Assembly (NCBI GenBank): GCA_003249275.1
Contig: QKJO01000128.1
Span: 1-6,207 of the forward strand
Direction of reading: 5' to 3'
Origin: Spirochaetaceae bacterium
GTDB lineage: Bacteria; Spirochaetota; Spirochaetia; Spirochaetales_E; Spirochaetaceae_B
Length of the DNA: 6,207 nucleotides
Below are positions 1 to 6,207 of this stretch, piece after piece (position 1 is the stretch's first letter; each line of letters begins with the position of its first letter). The notes under the pieces were generated by a model. The model was given only the letters and a program-made list of their open reading frames with translations, did no database searches and was not told the origin of the DNA. A program made the translations under genes and the position numbers.

Positions 1-1
1 A

Positions 2-772
2 CCGGGGCTGGTCGGTTCTCTTTTGGTGGGCCTTTCCTTTGCCAAGGGGCTGGCCTGGTCTCTGGGTATTCCCTTTGTCGGGGTCGATCATATAAGAGCC
101 CATCTGTATGCACCTCATCTTGAGAATGAAATTGAATATCCCTATATCGGTCTCCTCGTTTCCGGCGGTCATACAGTTCTTGCCCTTGTAAAAGGGTTCA
201 ATGAAATTGATGTATTGGGAACAACCATTGACGATGCCTGCGGTGAAGCCTTTGATAAAATCGCCAAACACTATGAGATGGGTTATCCCGGCGGTGTGGC
301 GGTGGACCGGCTGGCTCAGAGGGGCAATCCGAAGGCTTTCCGCTTTCCCAGTCCCAATCTTCACAAGGGCGATCATAAATACGATGTGTCCTATTCGGGA
401 CTGAAGACCGCCGTCATCAATCAGCTGGATCAGTTTCACAATCCGGAGTTTGAGAAGAGCAAAGAGAACATCGCCGCCGCCTTTCAGAAGAGAGCCGTGG
501 ACATCCTCATAAGGAAACTGAAGAAGGTCATTGAGGATACGGGGGTCATTACCGTGGTCGCCGGGGGCGGCGTGACGGCCAACTCATATATGAGGAAATC
601 CCTTTCCTCCATCCGGGGCATAAAAATCTTCTATCCCTCCCTGCCTCTTTGTACGGATAACGCCGCCATGATCGCTGGAATCGGATATCAGTACCTTAAG
701 TCAGGGGAACGGTCGGACTTCACAGAGAATGCCAGAGCGAGGGTTCCCTCGTTCAAACGGGGTTATCCCTGA
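2..772 (+). CDS. tsaD: TsaD, tRNA N6-adenosine threonylcarbamoyltransferase (5' truncated)
   Basis: TsaD (formerly Gcp/YgjD) is the cytoplasmic catalytic subunit that transfers the threonylcarbamoyl group from threonylcarbamoyl-AMP to A37 of ANN-decoding tRNAs, working with TsaB and TsaE. The frame is open from base 2 and begins PGLVGSLLVGLSFAKG, a characteristic TsaD segment. About 80 N-terminal residues and the true start therefore lie upstream; the TTG at 23 is internal. Visible hallmarks are the metal-binding HxxxH (HIRAH, His codons at 89 and 101), SGGHT (161-175), the DDACGEAFDK block, GYPGG, SGLKT, AGGGVTAN and CTDNAAMIAG, whose Asp at 656-658 matches the third metal ligand of the family. 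The stop is TGA at 770-772. The C-terminal tail (RARVPSFKRGYP) is slightly unlike the usual ARPRWPL-type ending but about the normal length. Identification is secure; only the 5' end is missing. Confidence 0.96.
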   Translation, partial: PGLVGSLLVGLSFAKGLAWSLGIPFVGVDHIRAHLYAPHLENEIEYPYIGLLVSGGHTVLALVKGFNEIDVLGTTIDDACGEAFDKIAKHYEMGYPGGVAVDRLAQRGNPKAFRFPSPNLHKGDHKYDVSYSGLKTAVINQLDQFHNPEFEKSKENIAAAFQKRAVDILIRKLKKVIEDTGVITVVAGGGVTANSYMRKSLSSIRGIKIFYPSLPLCTDNAAMIAGIGYQYLKSGERSDFTENARARVPSFKRGYP

Positions 773-782
773 GTTTCCGCTC

Positions 783-811
783 TTGATGATATGGGGAAAG
801 CCGTGTATTTT
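783..811 (+). promoter_or_regulatory. Weak sigma-70-like promoter candidate before apt
   Basis: TTGATG (783-788) and TATTTT (806-811) are separated by 17 bases, each matching four of six consensus positions. They lie in the 86-base gap between tsaD and apt and would start transcription near 818, some 40 bases before the apt start. No terminator hairpin with a T-run separates tsaD from apt, so apt may equally be read from a tsaD transcript. This is inference from hexamer matching only, and in AT-rich sequence such matches are common. Confidence 0.3.
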
Positions 812-858
812 AGAGCCTGTGTGCAGCTCATTTTTTATAAGTAAGGGAGACTTGATTC

Positions 859-1401
859 ATGTCCAAAGAATTCAATCTTGATGATTCCATCCGGAAAATT
901 GAGGATTTTCCTCATAAGGGTATACTCTATTTTGACATCACAAGCATACTGACCAATCCCGAAGCCTTTTCCTGGTGCATCGATCAGATGGTGGAGTACT
1001 ACAAAGACAAGAATATCGACGCCGTTGCCGCTGTGGAATCGCGGGGATTCATCTTTTCCGCTCCCTTTGCCAAGGCCATGGGCATTCCCCTTATTCTTGT
1101 CAGAAAAGCGGGCAAGCTCCCCGGTGTCACCCTGAAAAAGTCTTATCAGCTGGAATACGGCAAGGCAGAGGTGGAAATTCACCAGAGTGATGTTCCCCAG
1201 GGCAAAAATGTGCTTCTCGTGGACGATCTTCTGGCCACCGGCGGTACCATGAGCGCCGCCGTCGAACTGCTCCGGATGGGCGGTGCCCAGGTCAGGCATA
1301 TCTTCGGAATTATCGGTCTTCCCTTCCTGAAATATGCCGAAAAACTGCCCGGGATCAGCATCAAAACCCTTATAGAATATAACAGCGAAAAAATGGATTG
1401 A
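859..1401 (+). CDS. apt: Adenine phosphoribosyltransferase
   Basis: Apt is a cytoplasmic purine-salvage enzyme that converts adenine and PRPP to AMP and pyrophosphate. The 180-residue product is a normal length for the family (about 170-185). The N-terminal block has the Apt signature IEDFPHKGILYFDIT (residues 14-28). ESRGF (60-64) and RKAGKLPG (82-89) precede the flexible active-site loop that runs into YQLEYG (96-101). The PRPP-binding motif VLLVDDLLATGGT (118-130) carries the paired acidic residues Asp122-Asp123 and the phosphate-binding TGGT. The ATG at 859 is supported by AAGGGAG at 843-849, nine bases upstream, and the N-terminus aligns with typical Apt starts. The stop is TGA at 1399-1401. 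It could be co-transcribed with tsaD or use its own weak promoter. No clear intrinsic terminator follows it. The hypoxanthine/guanine and xanthine phosphoribosyltransferases share the PRPP loop, but the N-terminal block and KLP..YQLEYG loop point to Apt. Confidence 0.96.
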   Translation: MSKEFNLDDSIRKIEDFPHKGILYFDITSILTNPEAFSWCIDQMVEYYKDKNIDAVAAVESRGFIFSAPFAKAMGIPLILVRKAGKLPGVTLKKSYQLEYGKAEVEIHQSDVPQGKNVLLVDDLLATGGTMSAAVELLRMGGAQVRHIFGIIGLPFLKYAEKLPGISIKTLIEYNSEKMD

Positions 1402-1407
1402 AAAAGT

Positions 1408-1463
1408 TAAAAATTGAGCGGAACATTTTGGCGGATTCACTTGACATAAAAAGTCAATTTTTA
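1408..1463. repeat. AT-rich inverted repeat flanking the tRNA promoter -35
   Basis: TAAAAATTGA at 1408-1417 is the exact reverse complement of TCAATTTTTA at 1454-1463 (10 bp, 36-base spacer). Inside it, TTGAC at 1441-1445 and GTCAA at 1453-1457 form a second, competing inverted repeat with a 7-base loop, followed by five T. The inner pair resembles a very weak terminator for apt but has only two G-C pairs and includes the -35 hexamer of the tRNA promoter. The repeat could be an operator or a chance product of AT-rich sequence; I cannot decide between them. Confidence 0.4.
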
Positions 1464-1476
1464 TATTATGCCCGCA
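1441..1476 (+). promoter_or_regulatory. Strong sigma-70 promoter for tRNA-Gln with GC-rich discriminator
   Basis: TTGACA (1441-1446) is a perfect -35 hexamer and TATTAT (1464-1469) matches five of six -10 positions, with the optimal 17-base spacer. The bases after the -10 are GCCCGC (1470-1475), a GC-rich discriminator of the type known at stringently controlled stable-RNA promoters. Predicted start is A1476 or G1477, giving a leader of about 65 bases ahead of the tRNA. No clear AT-rich UP element is visible directly upstream of the -35. Strength and ppGpp response are inferred from the sequence alone. Confidence 0.8.
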
Positions 1477-1525
1477 GATCGAAACAACGAAGTTGTCAGA
1501 CCGGCTGAAAGCCGGAAGGGCGATC
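1477..1525 (+). other. Structured leader RNA upstream of tRNA-Gln
   Basis: The bases starting at the predicted transcription start can fold into a small three-way junction. GATCG (1477-1481) pairs with CGATC (1521-1525) and encloses two perfect hairpins. One is ACAAC/GTTGT (1484-1488 and 1492-1496); the other is CCGGCT/AGCCGG (1501-1506 and 1510-1515). Both have the loop GAA. GCCC (1470-1473) could alternatively pair with GGGC (1518-1521) if transcription began earlier. I do not recognise a named riboswitch or Rfam family. The simplest role is the 5' leader removed from the tRNA precursor by RNase P. The GC-rich second hairpin is the most reliable part; the closing stem is short and could be fortuitous. 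Confidence 0.45.
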
Positions 1526-1541
1526 AGTTGAAGAGTCATAT

Positions 1542-1613
1542 TTCCCGATAGTGTAATTGGTAACACTGCAGATTCTGGTTCTGCCTTTGGGGGTTCGAGT
1601 CCTCCTCGGGAAG
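1542..1613 (+). tRNA. tRNA-Gln (anticodon CUG)
   Basis: A complete 72-base cloverleaf is visible. The acceptor stem is TTCCCGA (1542-1548) with TCGGGAA (1606-1612). The D stem is GTGT/ACAC (1551-1554, 1563-1566) with GG in its loop. The anticodon stem is GCAGA/TCTGC (1568-1572, 1580-1584), and the loop TTCTGGT places anticodon CTG at 1575-1577, reading CAG. The variable loop has four bases. The T stem is GGGGG/CCTCC with one G-U pair and loop TTCGAGT (1594-1600). The first pair is U1-A72 and the discriminator is G73, both typical of bacterial tRNA-Gln and used as identity features by glutaminylation systems. CCA is not encoded (TAA follows), so a CCA-adding enzyme is required. It sits behind a strong promoter and ahead of an intrinsic terminator, probably as a single-gene unit. 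Confidence 0.97.
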
Positions 1614-1625
1614 TAAAAAAAACAG

Positions 1626-1702
1626 AAGTCCCTTGTTCTACTTGCCATGAACAGGATGTTCTTATTCTTGAAACCAGCATTGGAATATTTTTCCAGGGAC
1701 TT
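1626..1702 (+). other. Structured tRNA trailer or small RNA of unknown role
   Basis: Between the tRNA and its terminator lies a 77-base segment closed by a perfect 8-bp stem, AAGTCCCT (1626-1633) with AGGGACTT (1695-1702). Inside it, GAACA at 1649-1653 can pair either with TGTTC at 1634-1638, stacking directly on the closing stem, or with TGTTC at 1657-1661 around a GGA loop. These two hairpins are mutually exclusive. TGGAA/TTCCA (1681-1685, 1691-1695) forms another small hairpin and shares A1695 with the closing stem. One base separates this element from the terminator stem. It could be a processed tRNA trailer, a small RNA released with the terminator as its 3' end, or a control element. 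I do not recognise a family and see no convincing separate promoter for it. Confidence 0.4.
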
Positions 1703-1703
1703 G

Positions 1704-1731
1704 AACCGGCTCCATACAGGCCGGTTTTTTT
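1704..1731 (+). terminator. Rho-independent terminator after tRNA-Gln
   Basis: AACCGGCT (1704-1711) pairs with GGCCGGTT (1719-1726), giving seven Watson-Crick pairs plus one G-U around a 7-base loop. A run of seven T follows at 1725-1731. This is a textbook intrinsic terminator. It should end the tRNA-Gln transcript and insulate carA, whose own control region begins at once downstream. The last two T also belong to the inverted repeat at 1730-1769. Confidence 0.88.
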
Positions 1732-1769
1732 GTAAATAAATGTTCTTGCTAATGTATATTTATTTACAA
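1730..1769. repeat. Perfect 12-bp inverted repeat in the carA control region, candidate operator
   Basis: TTGTAAATAAAT (1730-1741) and ATTTATTTACAA (1758-1769) are exact reverse complements separated by 16 bases, so half-site centres are 28 bp apart. The core ATTTATT recurs as a third copy, in direct orientation, at 1783-1789; the nine-base ATATTTATT at 1756-1764 and 1781-1789 is offset by 25 bp. The repeat lies 34-73 bases upstream of the carA start and covers the positions a promoter would occupy. It has no T-run after it and its stem is AT-rich, so it is a poor RNA terminator. A DNA site for a dimeric regulator of pyrimidine or arginine synthesis is the more attractive reading, but it does not match the ArgR box that I know. 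Confidence 0.5.
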
Positions 1770-1781
1770 TATCTGTATAAA
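1753..1781 (+). promoter_or_regulatory. Tentative carA promoter
   Basis: TATAAA (1776-1781), preceded directly by TG, is the best -10 candidate near the carA start and would begin transcription near 1788, leaving a 15-base leader with the ribosome binding site. Its -35 at 17 bases (TGTATA, 1753-1758) matches only three positions and overlaps the right half of the inverted repeat. An alternative -10, TACAAT (1765-1770), matches five positions but lacks a good -35. A weak -35 covered by a palindrome would suit a regulated promoter. The exact promoter cannot be fixed from sequence. Confidence 0.35.
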
Positions 1782-1792
1782 TATTTATTAAT

Positions 1793-1799
1793 GGGGTGG
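1793..1799 (+). promoter_or_regulatory. carA ribosome binding site that decides the start
   Basis: GGGGTGG ends three bases before the ATG at 1803, with its G-rich core about six bases away. The in-frame ATGs at 1740, 1752 and 1791 are preceded by AT-rich sequence without a Shine-Dalgarno site, and the peptide they would add is an AT-driven run of Leu, Tyr and Met that does not resemble CarA. The start at 1803 gives a normal CarA N-terminus. Confidence 0.75.
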
Positions 1800-1802
1800 A
1801 AT

Positions 1803-2966
1803 ATGCAGGATAAGGCCTATCTGGTTCTAGAAAACGGTACCGTTTTTCCAGGAAGCAGTTTTGGTTACGGAGCTCCCGAAGCATCCGGATTGACTGAGGG
1901 ACAGGTTTTTCCTTTCGGAGAGCTTGTATTTAACACCGGGATGTCAGGCTATCATGAGATACTGACCGACCCATCCTACACGGGGCAGATCGTAACCATG
2001 ACCTATCCCCATATCGGCAACTACGGCTGTGAAGACATCTGGTCTGAAAACGGCCCCGAGGCCGAATCCCGAAAAGATATCAAAGTGTCGGCTTTTGTTG
2101 TGAGAGAGCTTTATGACGGTCCCATCCCCCCCGGACGGATCACCCTCGATGCCTTTCTGAAGAAAAACGAAATCTGCGGCATTTCGGGAATCGATACAAG
2201 AAAACTGACCCTTATGCTCAGGGACGAAGGCAGCTGCAATGCCGTCATTGTCAGGGCTTCCGATAAAACCGGCGGCTGGAGCGAGAAAGATCTTCAGCTG
2301 ACCCTGGATTTCCTTAAAAATCTACCTTCCATGGAAGGGCAGAATCTGATCGGCGATGTCGGAACTTCCGAAATTGTCGAACTGCCTGGAGAGGGGACTC
2401 ATATCGCCCTTCTGGACTGCGGAATCAAAGCCAATATCATCAGAGAACTGGAGACCCGCTCCTGCAGAATCACCCTGCTTCCTTCTTCCGCAACTATACA
2501 GGATATAAGAAAGATCAATCCCGACGGGGTGTTCCTCTCCAACGGTCCCGGCGACCCCGCTGTACTGAAAGCGCAGGTTACTCTGGCTCAGGAGATCCTG
2601 GGAGAGTTCCCCCTGGTCGGCATCTGCCTCGGACATCAGATCATAGGTCAGTCCATCGGAGCGGAAACCTTTAAAATGAAGTTCGGACATCACGGCTGCA
2701 ACCATCCGGTCCGTGATGAAGCGACAGGACGCGTATTCGTCACCTCCCAGAACCACGGTTTTGCCGTTCGGGAGGAGTCTCTGCCTGAAGGTGTGAGCGT
2801 CAGATTCAGGAATGCCAACGACGGCTCCATCGAAGGGCTTGAGTGGAAAGAGAAAAAACTGCTCTGTGTGCAGTTTCATCCGGAGGCATCTCCCGGACCG
2901 GTTGATTCCAGCTGGATTTTCGATGCATTCCTCGATGTGGTCAAAGAAGGGGAGAAGGAGATATAA
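1803..2966 (+). CDS. carA: Carbamoyl phosphate synthetase small (glutaminase) subunit
   Basis: CarA hydrolyses glutamine and passes ammonia through an internal tunnel to CarB for carbamoyl phosphate synthesis, feeding both pyrimidine and arginine pathways. The protein is 387 residues, normal for the family. The N-terminal CPSase domain (about 1-150) shows the ENGTVFPG start, [19 protein letters not shown] (41-59) and GIDTRKLT. The C-terminal class I glutamine amidotransferase domain (about 195-385) has LSNGPGDP (245-252), the nucleophile elbow GICLGHQ with Cys275, TSQNHGFAV (314-322) and the catalytic pair His359-Glu361 in FHPEASPGP, so the Cys-His-Glu triad is complete. The stop TAA (2964-2966) overlaps the carB ATG by one base, consistent with translational coupling and equal subunit supply. 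It is probably transcribed from the AT-rich region directly upstream, under a candidate operator. Other class I amidotransferases share the C-terminal half, but the N-terminal domain and the carB neighbour exclude them. Confidence 0.98.
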   Translation: MQDKAYLVLENGTVFPGSSFGYGAPEASGLTEGQVFPFGELVFNTGMSGYHEILTDPSYTGQIVTMTYPHIGNYGCEDIWSENGPEAESRKDIKVSAFVVRELYDGPIPPGRITLDAFLKKNEICGISGIDTRKLTLMLRDEGSCNAVIVRASDKTGGWSEKDLQLTLDFLKNLPSMEGQNLIGDVGTSEIVELPGEGTHIALLDCGIKANIIRELETRSCRITLLPSSATIQDIRKINPDGVFLSNGPGDPAVLKAQVTLAQEILGEFPLVGICLGHQIIGQSIGAETFKMKFGHHGCNHPVRDEATGRVFVTSQNHGFAVREESLPEGVSVRFRNANDGSIEGLEWKEKKLLCVQFHPEASPGPVDSSWIFDAFLDVVKEGEKEI

Positions 2967-5900
2967 TGCCCGCCAGAAAAGATTTGCACAAGATACTGAT
3001 CATCGGTTCAGGACCGATCATTATTGGACAGGCCTGTGAGTTTGACTATTCGGGAACACAGGCCGTCAAGGCTCTCAAGGAAGAGGGCTATGAAGTCATC
3101 CTGGTCAATCCCAATCCCGCAACGGTTATGACGACTCCGGGTCTGGCAGACAGGATCTATGTAGAACCGCTGACGGTGAAATATGTCACCGAAATCATCA
3201 GGAAAGAGAGACCCGATGCGGTCCTCTCCACCATGGGAGGGCAGACGGCCCTCAACCTCACCCTCGATCTTGCGGAAGAGGGCGTTCTTGAAAAATACGG
3301 CGTCGAAGTCATCGGTGCCAGAACCGAATCCATCTTCAAGGCTGAGGACCGGGGCGAGTTCAAGAAGGTCGTTGAAAGCCTGGGTCTTGAATCTCCCAGA
3401 TCCATCGTCACAAAGACGGTTGCCGGTGCTTTGAAGCTTGAAAAGGAAGTGGGGCTTCCTCTGGTCATCCGCCCCAGTTTCACACTGGGCGGCATGGGCG
3501 GAAGCATCGCCTATACCCATGACGAGCTGAAGGGCAAAGTGGAAAAGGCCCTCCTGGACAGTCCTGTGGGCGAGGCTCTTATTGAAGAGTCTCTCATCGG
3601 CTGGAAAGAGTTCGAGATGGAGGTCATGAGAGACAAGATGGATAATGCCATCATCGTCTGTTCCATCGAGAATATCGACCCCATGGGCGTCCACACGGGA
3701 GACTCCATCACCATCGCCCCCATCCAGACCCTGGATGACCGGGCTTTCCAGAAGATGAGAACCGCATCCATCGACATCCTCAGGGCCATCGGTGTGGACT
3801 GTGGAGGCTCCAATGTCCAGTTCGCGGTCAACCCGGAAAACGGCAGGATGATCGTTATCGAAATGAACCCCAGGGTTTCCAGATCCAGTGCTCTGGCCAG
3901 CAAGGCGACGGGATTCCCCATCGCCCGGTGCAGCGCCAAGCTGGCTGTCGGTTATACCCTGGATGAAGTTACCAATGAAATCACGGGTAAAACAGCATCC
4001 TGTTTTGAGCCCTCACTGGACTACTGTGCCGTCAAGGTTCCCCGTTTTGAAACGGAGAAGTTCCCCACCGGTTATACCGCACTGGGAACCCAGATGAAGT
4101 CGGTCGGAGAAGCCCTGGCTCTGGGAAGAACGGCTCTTGAAGCCCTCAACAAGGCTCTGAGAGCCTCGGAAGCGGGTTTTGACGGTCTGACCGAGATGAG
4201 AGTCAGCGAAAAAGAGCTGGATCATATCCTTTCAACGGCCCATCCCCGCAGACTGCTGGGTGCCTATACCTGGATCAAATGGAATCCCAAGGGTTCCCTG
4301 GAAAAGCTGTCCGCCAAAACGGGCTTCAATATCTGGTTTCTCCATCAGCTGCAGAAGCAGGTCAAGCTGGAGAACAGGATTGCCGCGGCCGCCGATCTGG
4401 ACAGAGACCTTCTGCTGGAAGCCAAGAAAACGGGTCTTTCAGACGGCAGAATTGCAGAACTGAGGGCGGAAACACCCGAGAGTATAACAGCGCTGAGAGA
4501 GAGTCTCGGTATGGAGGCGTCCTACCACTTTGTCGACACCTGCGCCGGTGAGATCAACGCCCAGACTCCCTATTTCTACTCCAGCTGGGGTGAAATCGAC
4601 GAGGGTACTCCCACGGGAGACGAGGGTGTGATCATCCTGGCATCCGGTCCCAACCGGATCGGACAAGGTCTCGAATTTGATACCTGCTGTACTCTGGCTT
4701 CCATGAGTTTCCGGGATCAGGGCGTCAAGACCATCATGATCAACTCCAACCCCGAGACCGTATCCACCGACTTCAATATCTCCGACAGGCTCTATATGGA
4801 GCCGCTGACTCCCGAATCTGTCAAACAGATCATGAAGAAGGAACAGGTCAATAAGATCGTCGTCCAGCTGGGTGGACAGACTCCTCTGAATATGGTGGAA
4901 GAGCTTGAGAAAGCGGGCGCCGAAGTGATCGGTACTTCAGTCAATGACATCAACAAGGCGGAAGACAGAAAACTCTTCTCCGAAGCCATGACCAAACTGA
5001 ACCTGGCTCAACCCAAGAACAAGAGTGCCTATACGAGAGACGATGTGACCCTGTTCTCCCGTGAGATCGGATTTCCCGTACTCCTCCGTCCTTCCTTCGT
5101 TCTCGGAGGAAGGAGCATGTTCATCGCCTATTCGGAAGAGGAACTGAATGTGTTCCTCAGTAAAGGGATTCCCATCTCTCCCGACAGACCTGTACTGGTG
5201 GACCAGTTTCTGGAAGATGCCTTCGAGTACGACCTGGATGCCGTTTCGGACGGAAAAAATGTCTACATCGGCGGTATCATGCAGCACATCGAGGCGGCGG
5301 GTATCCACTCGGGCGACTCGGCTTGTGTTTTCCCTCCCTACAAGTCGACCCCTGAGATTCTGGAGCAGATGGCCGATGCCGCCGTCTCAATCGCCCGGGA
5401 GTTCAACGTCAAGGGATTTCTGAACATCCAGTTTGCCGTGAAAGACGGAGTTCTCTACATCCTTGAGGTCAACCCGAGAGCATCCCGTACTGTACCTTTC
5501 CTGTCCAAAACATCCGGGGTCAATCTGATCGAAGCGGTTGTAAAGATCTGGAACGGCGAGGACCTGATGAAACAGGGTCTTGTGGACAGTGCCACCGGCG
5601 TAGGGCAGGGGGCCTGCCAGACCGGCTGGGCGGTCAAGGAAGCCGTATTCTCCTTCGACAGATTCGCCGGTCTCGATCCCATTCTGGGGCCCGAGATGAA
5701 ATCAACCGGAGAAGCCATCGGAATCGGTGAGAGTTACGGTGAAGCCTTTGCCAAGGTACAGGCTGCGGTAGGATGTTACCTGCCCACGAAGGGACGCGTG
5801 TTCGTCACAGTCTCAGACAAGGACAAACAGACGATTCTGCCCATTATCCGCGAGTTTGTGGATATGGGATTCGATATCGCCGCCACCAGAGGCACAGCCG

Positions 5901-6187
5901 ACTTCCTGTATAAGAACGGCATCTTCTCGGAGGTCATACTCAAACTGCATCAGGGCCACCCCAGTGTTGTGGACCATATGAGCAGCGGCAGAATCGATAT
6001 GCTGATCAATACACCCCTGGGCAGAAACTCCCAGATAGAAGATGAAGAGATCCGTACCGAGGCAGTCAAGAGGAAGATCCCCTATACCACGACAACCAGT
6101 GCTGCCCAGGCTGCGGTTATCGGCATCAGGTATCTGAGAGGCGAGAACATCAGTTCCCAGCCTCTACCCGACCCCATTCGCAGATAA
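2966..6187 (+). CDS. carB: Carbamoyl phosphate synthetase large subunit
   Basis: CarB makes carbamoyl phosphate from bicarbonate, two ATP and the ammonia supplied by CarA. It is 1073 residues, the same length I recall for the E. coli enzyme. Domains: first ATP-grasp half (about 1-400, carboxyphosphate), oligomerisation region (about 405-550), second ATP-grasp half (about 551-935, carbamate phosphorylation) and C-terminal MGS-like allosteric domain (about 936-1073). First-site residues Arg129, Arg169, Glu215, Glu299, Asn301 and Arg303 are present at E. coli numbering. The second-site equivalents are Arg668, Arg708, Glu754, Glu834, Asn836 and Arg838. The duplicated halves echo each other ([12 protein letters not shown] and [12 protein letters not shown]). 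UMP/IMP-site positions Lys954, Thr974, Thr977, Lys993, Asn1015 and Thr1016 are kept. At the ornithine site Asp1041 is Thr and Leu895 is Phe. AAGGAG (2955-2960), five bases from the ATG, is the ribosome site. The 20 bases after the stop hold an A-rich GAAAAAAAGAGG that might be a ribosome site for a gene outside the window. Confidence 0.98.
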   Translation: MPARKDLHKILIIGSGPIIIGQACEFDYSGTQAVKALKEEGYEVILVNPNPATVMTTPGLADRIYVEPLTVKYVTEIIRKERPDAVLSTMGGQTALNLTLDLAEEGVLEKYGVEVIGARTESIFKAEDRGEFKKVVESLGLESPRSIVTKTVAGALKLEKEVGLPLVIRPSFTLGGMGGSIAYTHDELKGKVEKALLDSPVGEALIEESLIGWKEFEMEVMRDKMDNAIIVCSIENIDPMGVHTGDSITIAPIQTLDDRAFQKMRTASIDILRAIGVDCGGSNVQFAVNPENGRMIVIEMNPRVSRSSALASKATGFPIARCSAKLAVGYTLDEVTNEITGKTASCFEPSLDYCAVKVPRFETEKFPTGYTALGTQMKSVGEALALGRTALEALNKALRASEAGFDGLTEMRVSEKELDHILSTAHPRRLLGAYTWIKWNPKGSLEKLSAKTGFNIWFLHQLQKQVKLENRIAAAADLDRDLLLEAKKTGLSDGRIAELRAETPESITALRESLGMEASYHFVDTCAGEINAQTPYFYSSWGEIDEGTPTGDEGVIILASGPNRIGQGLEFDTCCTLASMSFRDQGVKTIMINSNPETVSTDFNISDRLYMEPLTPESVKQIMKKEQVNKIVVQLGGQTPLNMVEELEKAGAEVIGTSVNDINKAEDRKLFSEAMTKLNLAQPKNKSAYTRDDVTLFSREIGFPVLLRPSFVLGGRSMFIAYSEEELNVFLSKGIPISPDRPVLVDQFLEDAFEYDLDAVSDGKNVYIGGIMQHIEAAGIHSGDSACVFPPYKSTPEILEQMADAAVSIAREFNVKGFLNIQFAVKDGVLYILEVNPRASRTVPFLSKTSGVNLIEAVVKIWNGEDLMKQGLVDSATGVGQGACQTGWAVKEAVFSFDRFAGLDPILGPEMKSTGEAIGIGESYGEAFAKVQAAVGCYLPTKGRVFVTVSDKDKQTILPIIREFVDMGFDIAATRGTADFLYKNGIFSEVILKLHQGHPSVVDHMSSGRIDMLINTPLGRNSQIEDEEIRTEAVKRKIPYTTTTSAAQAAVIGIRYLRGENISSQPLPDPIRR

Positions 6188-6207
6188 GAGTTCCCGAAAA
6201 AAAGAGG

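Noticed and set aside
23..25. TTG at 23 as the start of tsaD
   Set aside because: The frame is open to the window edge and the residues before it (PGLVGSL) are conserved TsaD sequence, so the gene continues upstream.
1441..1462. TTGAC-7-GTCAA followed by T5 as the apt terminator
   Set aside because: The stem has only five pairs, two of them G-C, and it coincides with a near-perfect -35 hexamer. A promoter explains the sequence better.
1647..1739. A 30-residue open frame with four Arg codons (AGG, AGG, CGG, CGG) running through the terminator, considered as an arginine attenuator peptide for carAB
   Set aside because: It has no ribosome binding site, its stop lies beyond the terminator T-run, and the Arg codons are scattered rather than clustered. 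This is not the layout of a transcription-attenuation leader.
1740..1802. Longer carA starts at the ATG codons at 1740, 1752 or 1791
   Set aside because: None has a Shine-Dalgarno site, the added residues are AT-driven and unlike CarA, and they overlap the inverted repeat and promoter region. The ATG at 1803 has both a site and a normal N-terminus.
1402..1802. Known leader elements for pyrimidine or amino-acid genes: T-box, PyrR-binding loop, glutamine riboswitch
   Set aside because: I could not find the T-box core sequence, the PyrR anti-antiterminator consensus or the conserved core of the glutamine riboswitch in this interval.
835..1884. A 349-codon open frame on the minus strand across apt, the tRNA and the start of carA
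   Set aside because: It is antisense to two certain genes and a tRNA, has low-complexity composition, resembles no family I know, and is explained by the codon bias of the + strand genes.
3008..3694. A 228-codon minus-strand open frame, and similar ones at 2322-2879, 3511-3939 and 4937-5308
   Set aside because: All lie antisense inside carA or carB, which have full-length conserved products. They are mirror frames of biased codons without recognisable domains.
1..6207. Search for a mobile element, CRISPR array, toxin-antitoxin pair, defence system or other novel gene cluster
   Set aside because: Every long stretch is accounted for by four conserved housekeeping genes and a tRNA. No repeat arrays, transposase, integrase or unassigned gene is present.

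Overview
The window is an ordinary bacterial housekeeping region. It holds, all on the + strand, the 3' part of tsaD (tRNA t6A synthesis), apt (adenine salvage), a tRNA-Gln(CUG) gene, and carA-carB (glutamine-dependent carbamoyl phosphate synthetase). The G+C is moderate in genes and clearly lower between them. Shine-Dalgarno sites are purine-rich and at least one promoter is a near-consensus sigma-70 type, which fits a bacterium with classical signals. From the general look of the proteins (for example the [15 protein letters not shown] stretch of CarB and the wording of TsaD and Apt) my best guess is a free-living spirochaete. That is low-confidence inference and a protein search would settle it.

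Layout. 2-772: tsaD, cut by the left edge of the window. 773-858: short gap with a weak promoter candidate and the apt ribosome binding site. 859-1401: apt. 1402-1802: a 400-base non-coding stretch, the only part with unexplained structure. It contains an AT-rich inverted repeat, a strong promoter (TTGACA-17-TATTAT, GC-rich discriminator), a compact structured leader RNA, the tRNA-Gln, a structured trailer closed by an 8-bp stem, a strong intrinsic terminator, and a perfect 12-bp inverted repeat lying over the presumed carA control region. 1803-2966: carA. 2966-6187: carB, overlapping carA by one base. 6188-6207: a short tail with nothing assignable.

How the genes fit together. CarA releases ammonia from glutamine and CarB uses it, with bicarbonate and two ATP, to make carbamoyl phosphate for pyrimidine and arginine synthesis. 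Apt recovers adenine as AMP using PRPP, the same cofactor the later pyrimidine steps consume. TsaD modifies A37 of tRNAs that read ANN codons. The tRNA-Gln is probably its own transcription unit ending at the terminator before carA, although its position directly ahead of a glutamine-consuming enzyme is worth noting. All catalytic residues I could check in TsaD, Apt, CarA and CarB are present. The one notable protein change is at the ornithine-effector site of CarB.

I see no CRISPR array, insertion sequence, phage gene, toxin-antitoxin pair or defence system, and no credible novel multi-gene system. The observations worth following up are regulatory and lie in 1402-1802.
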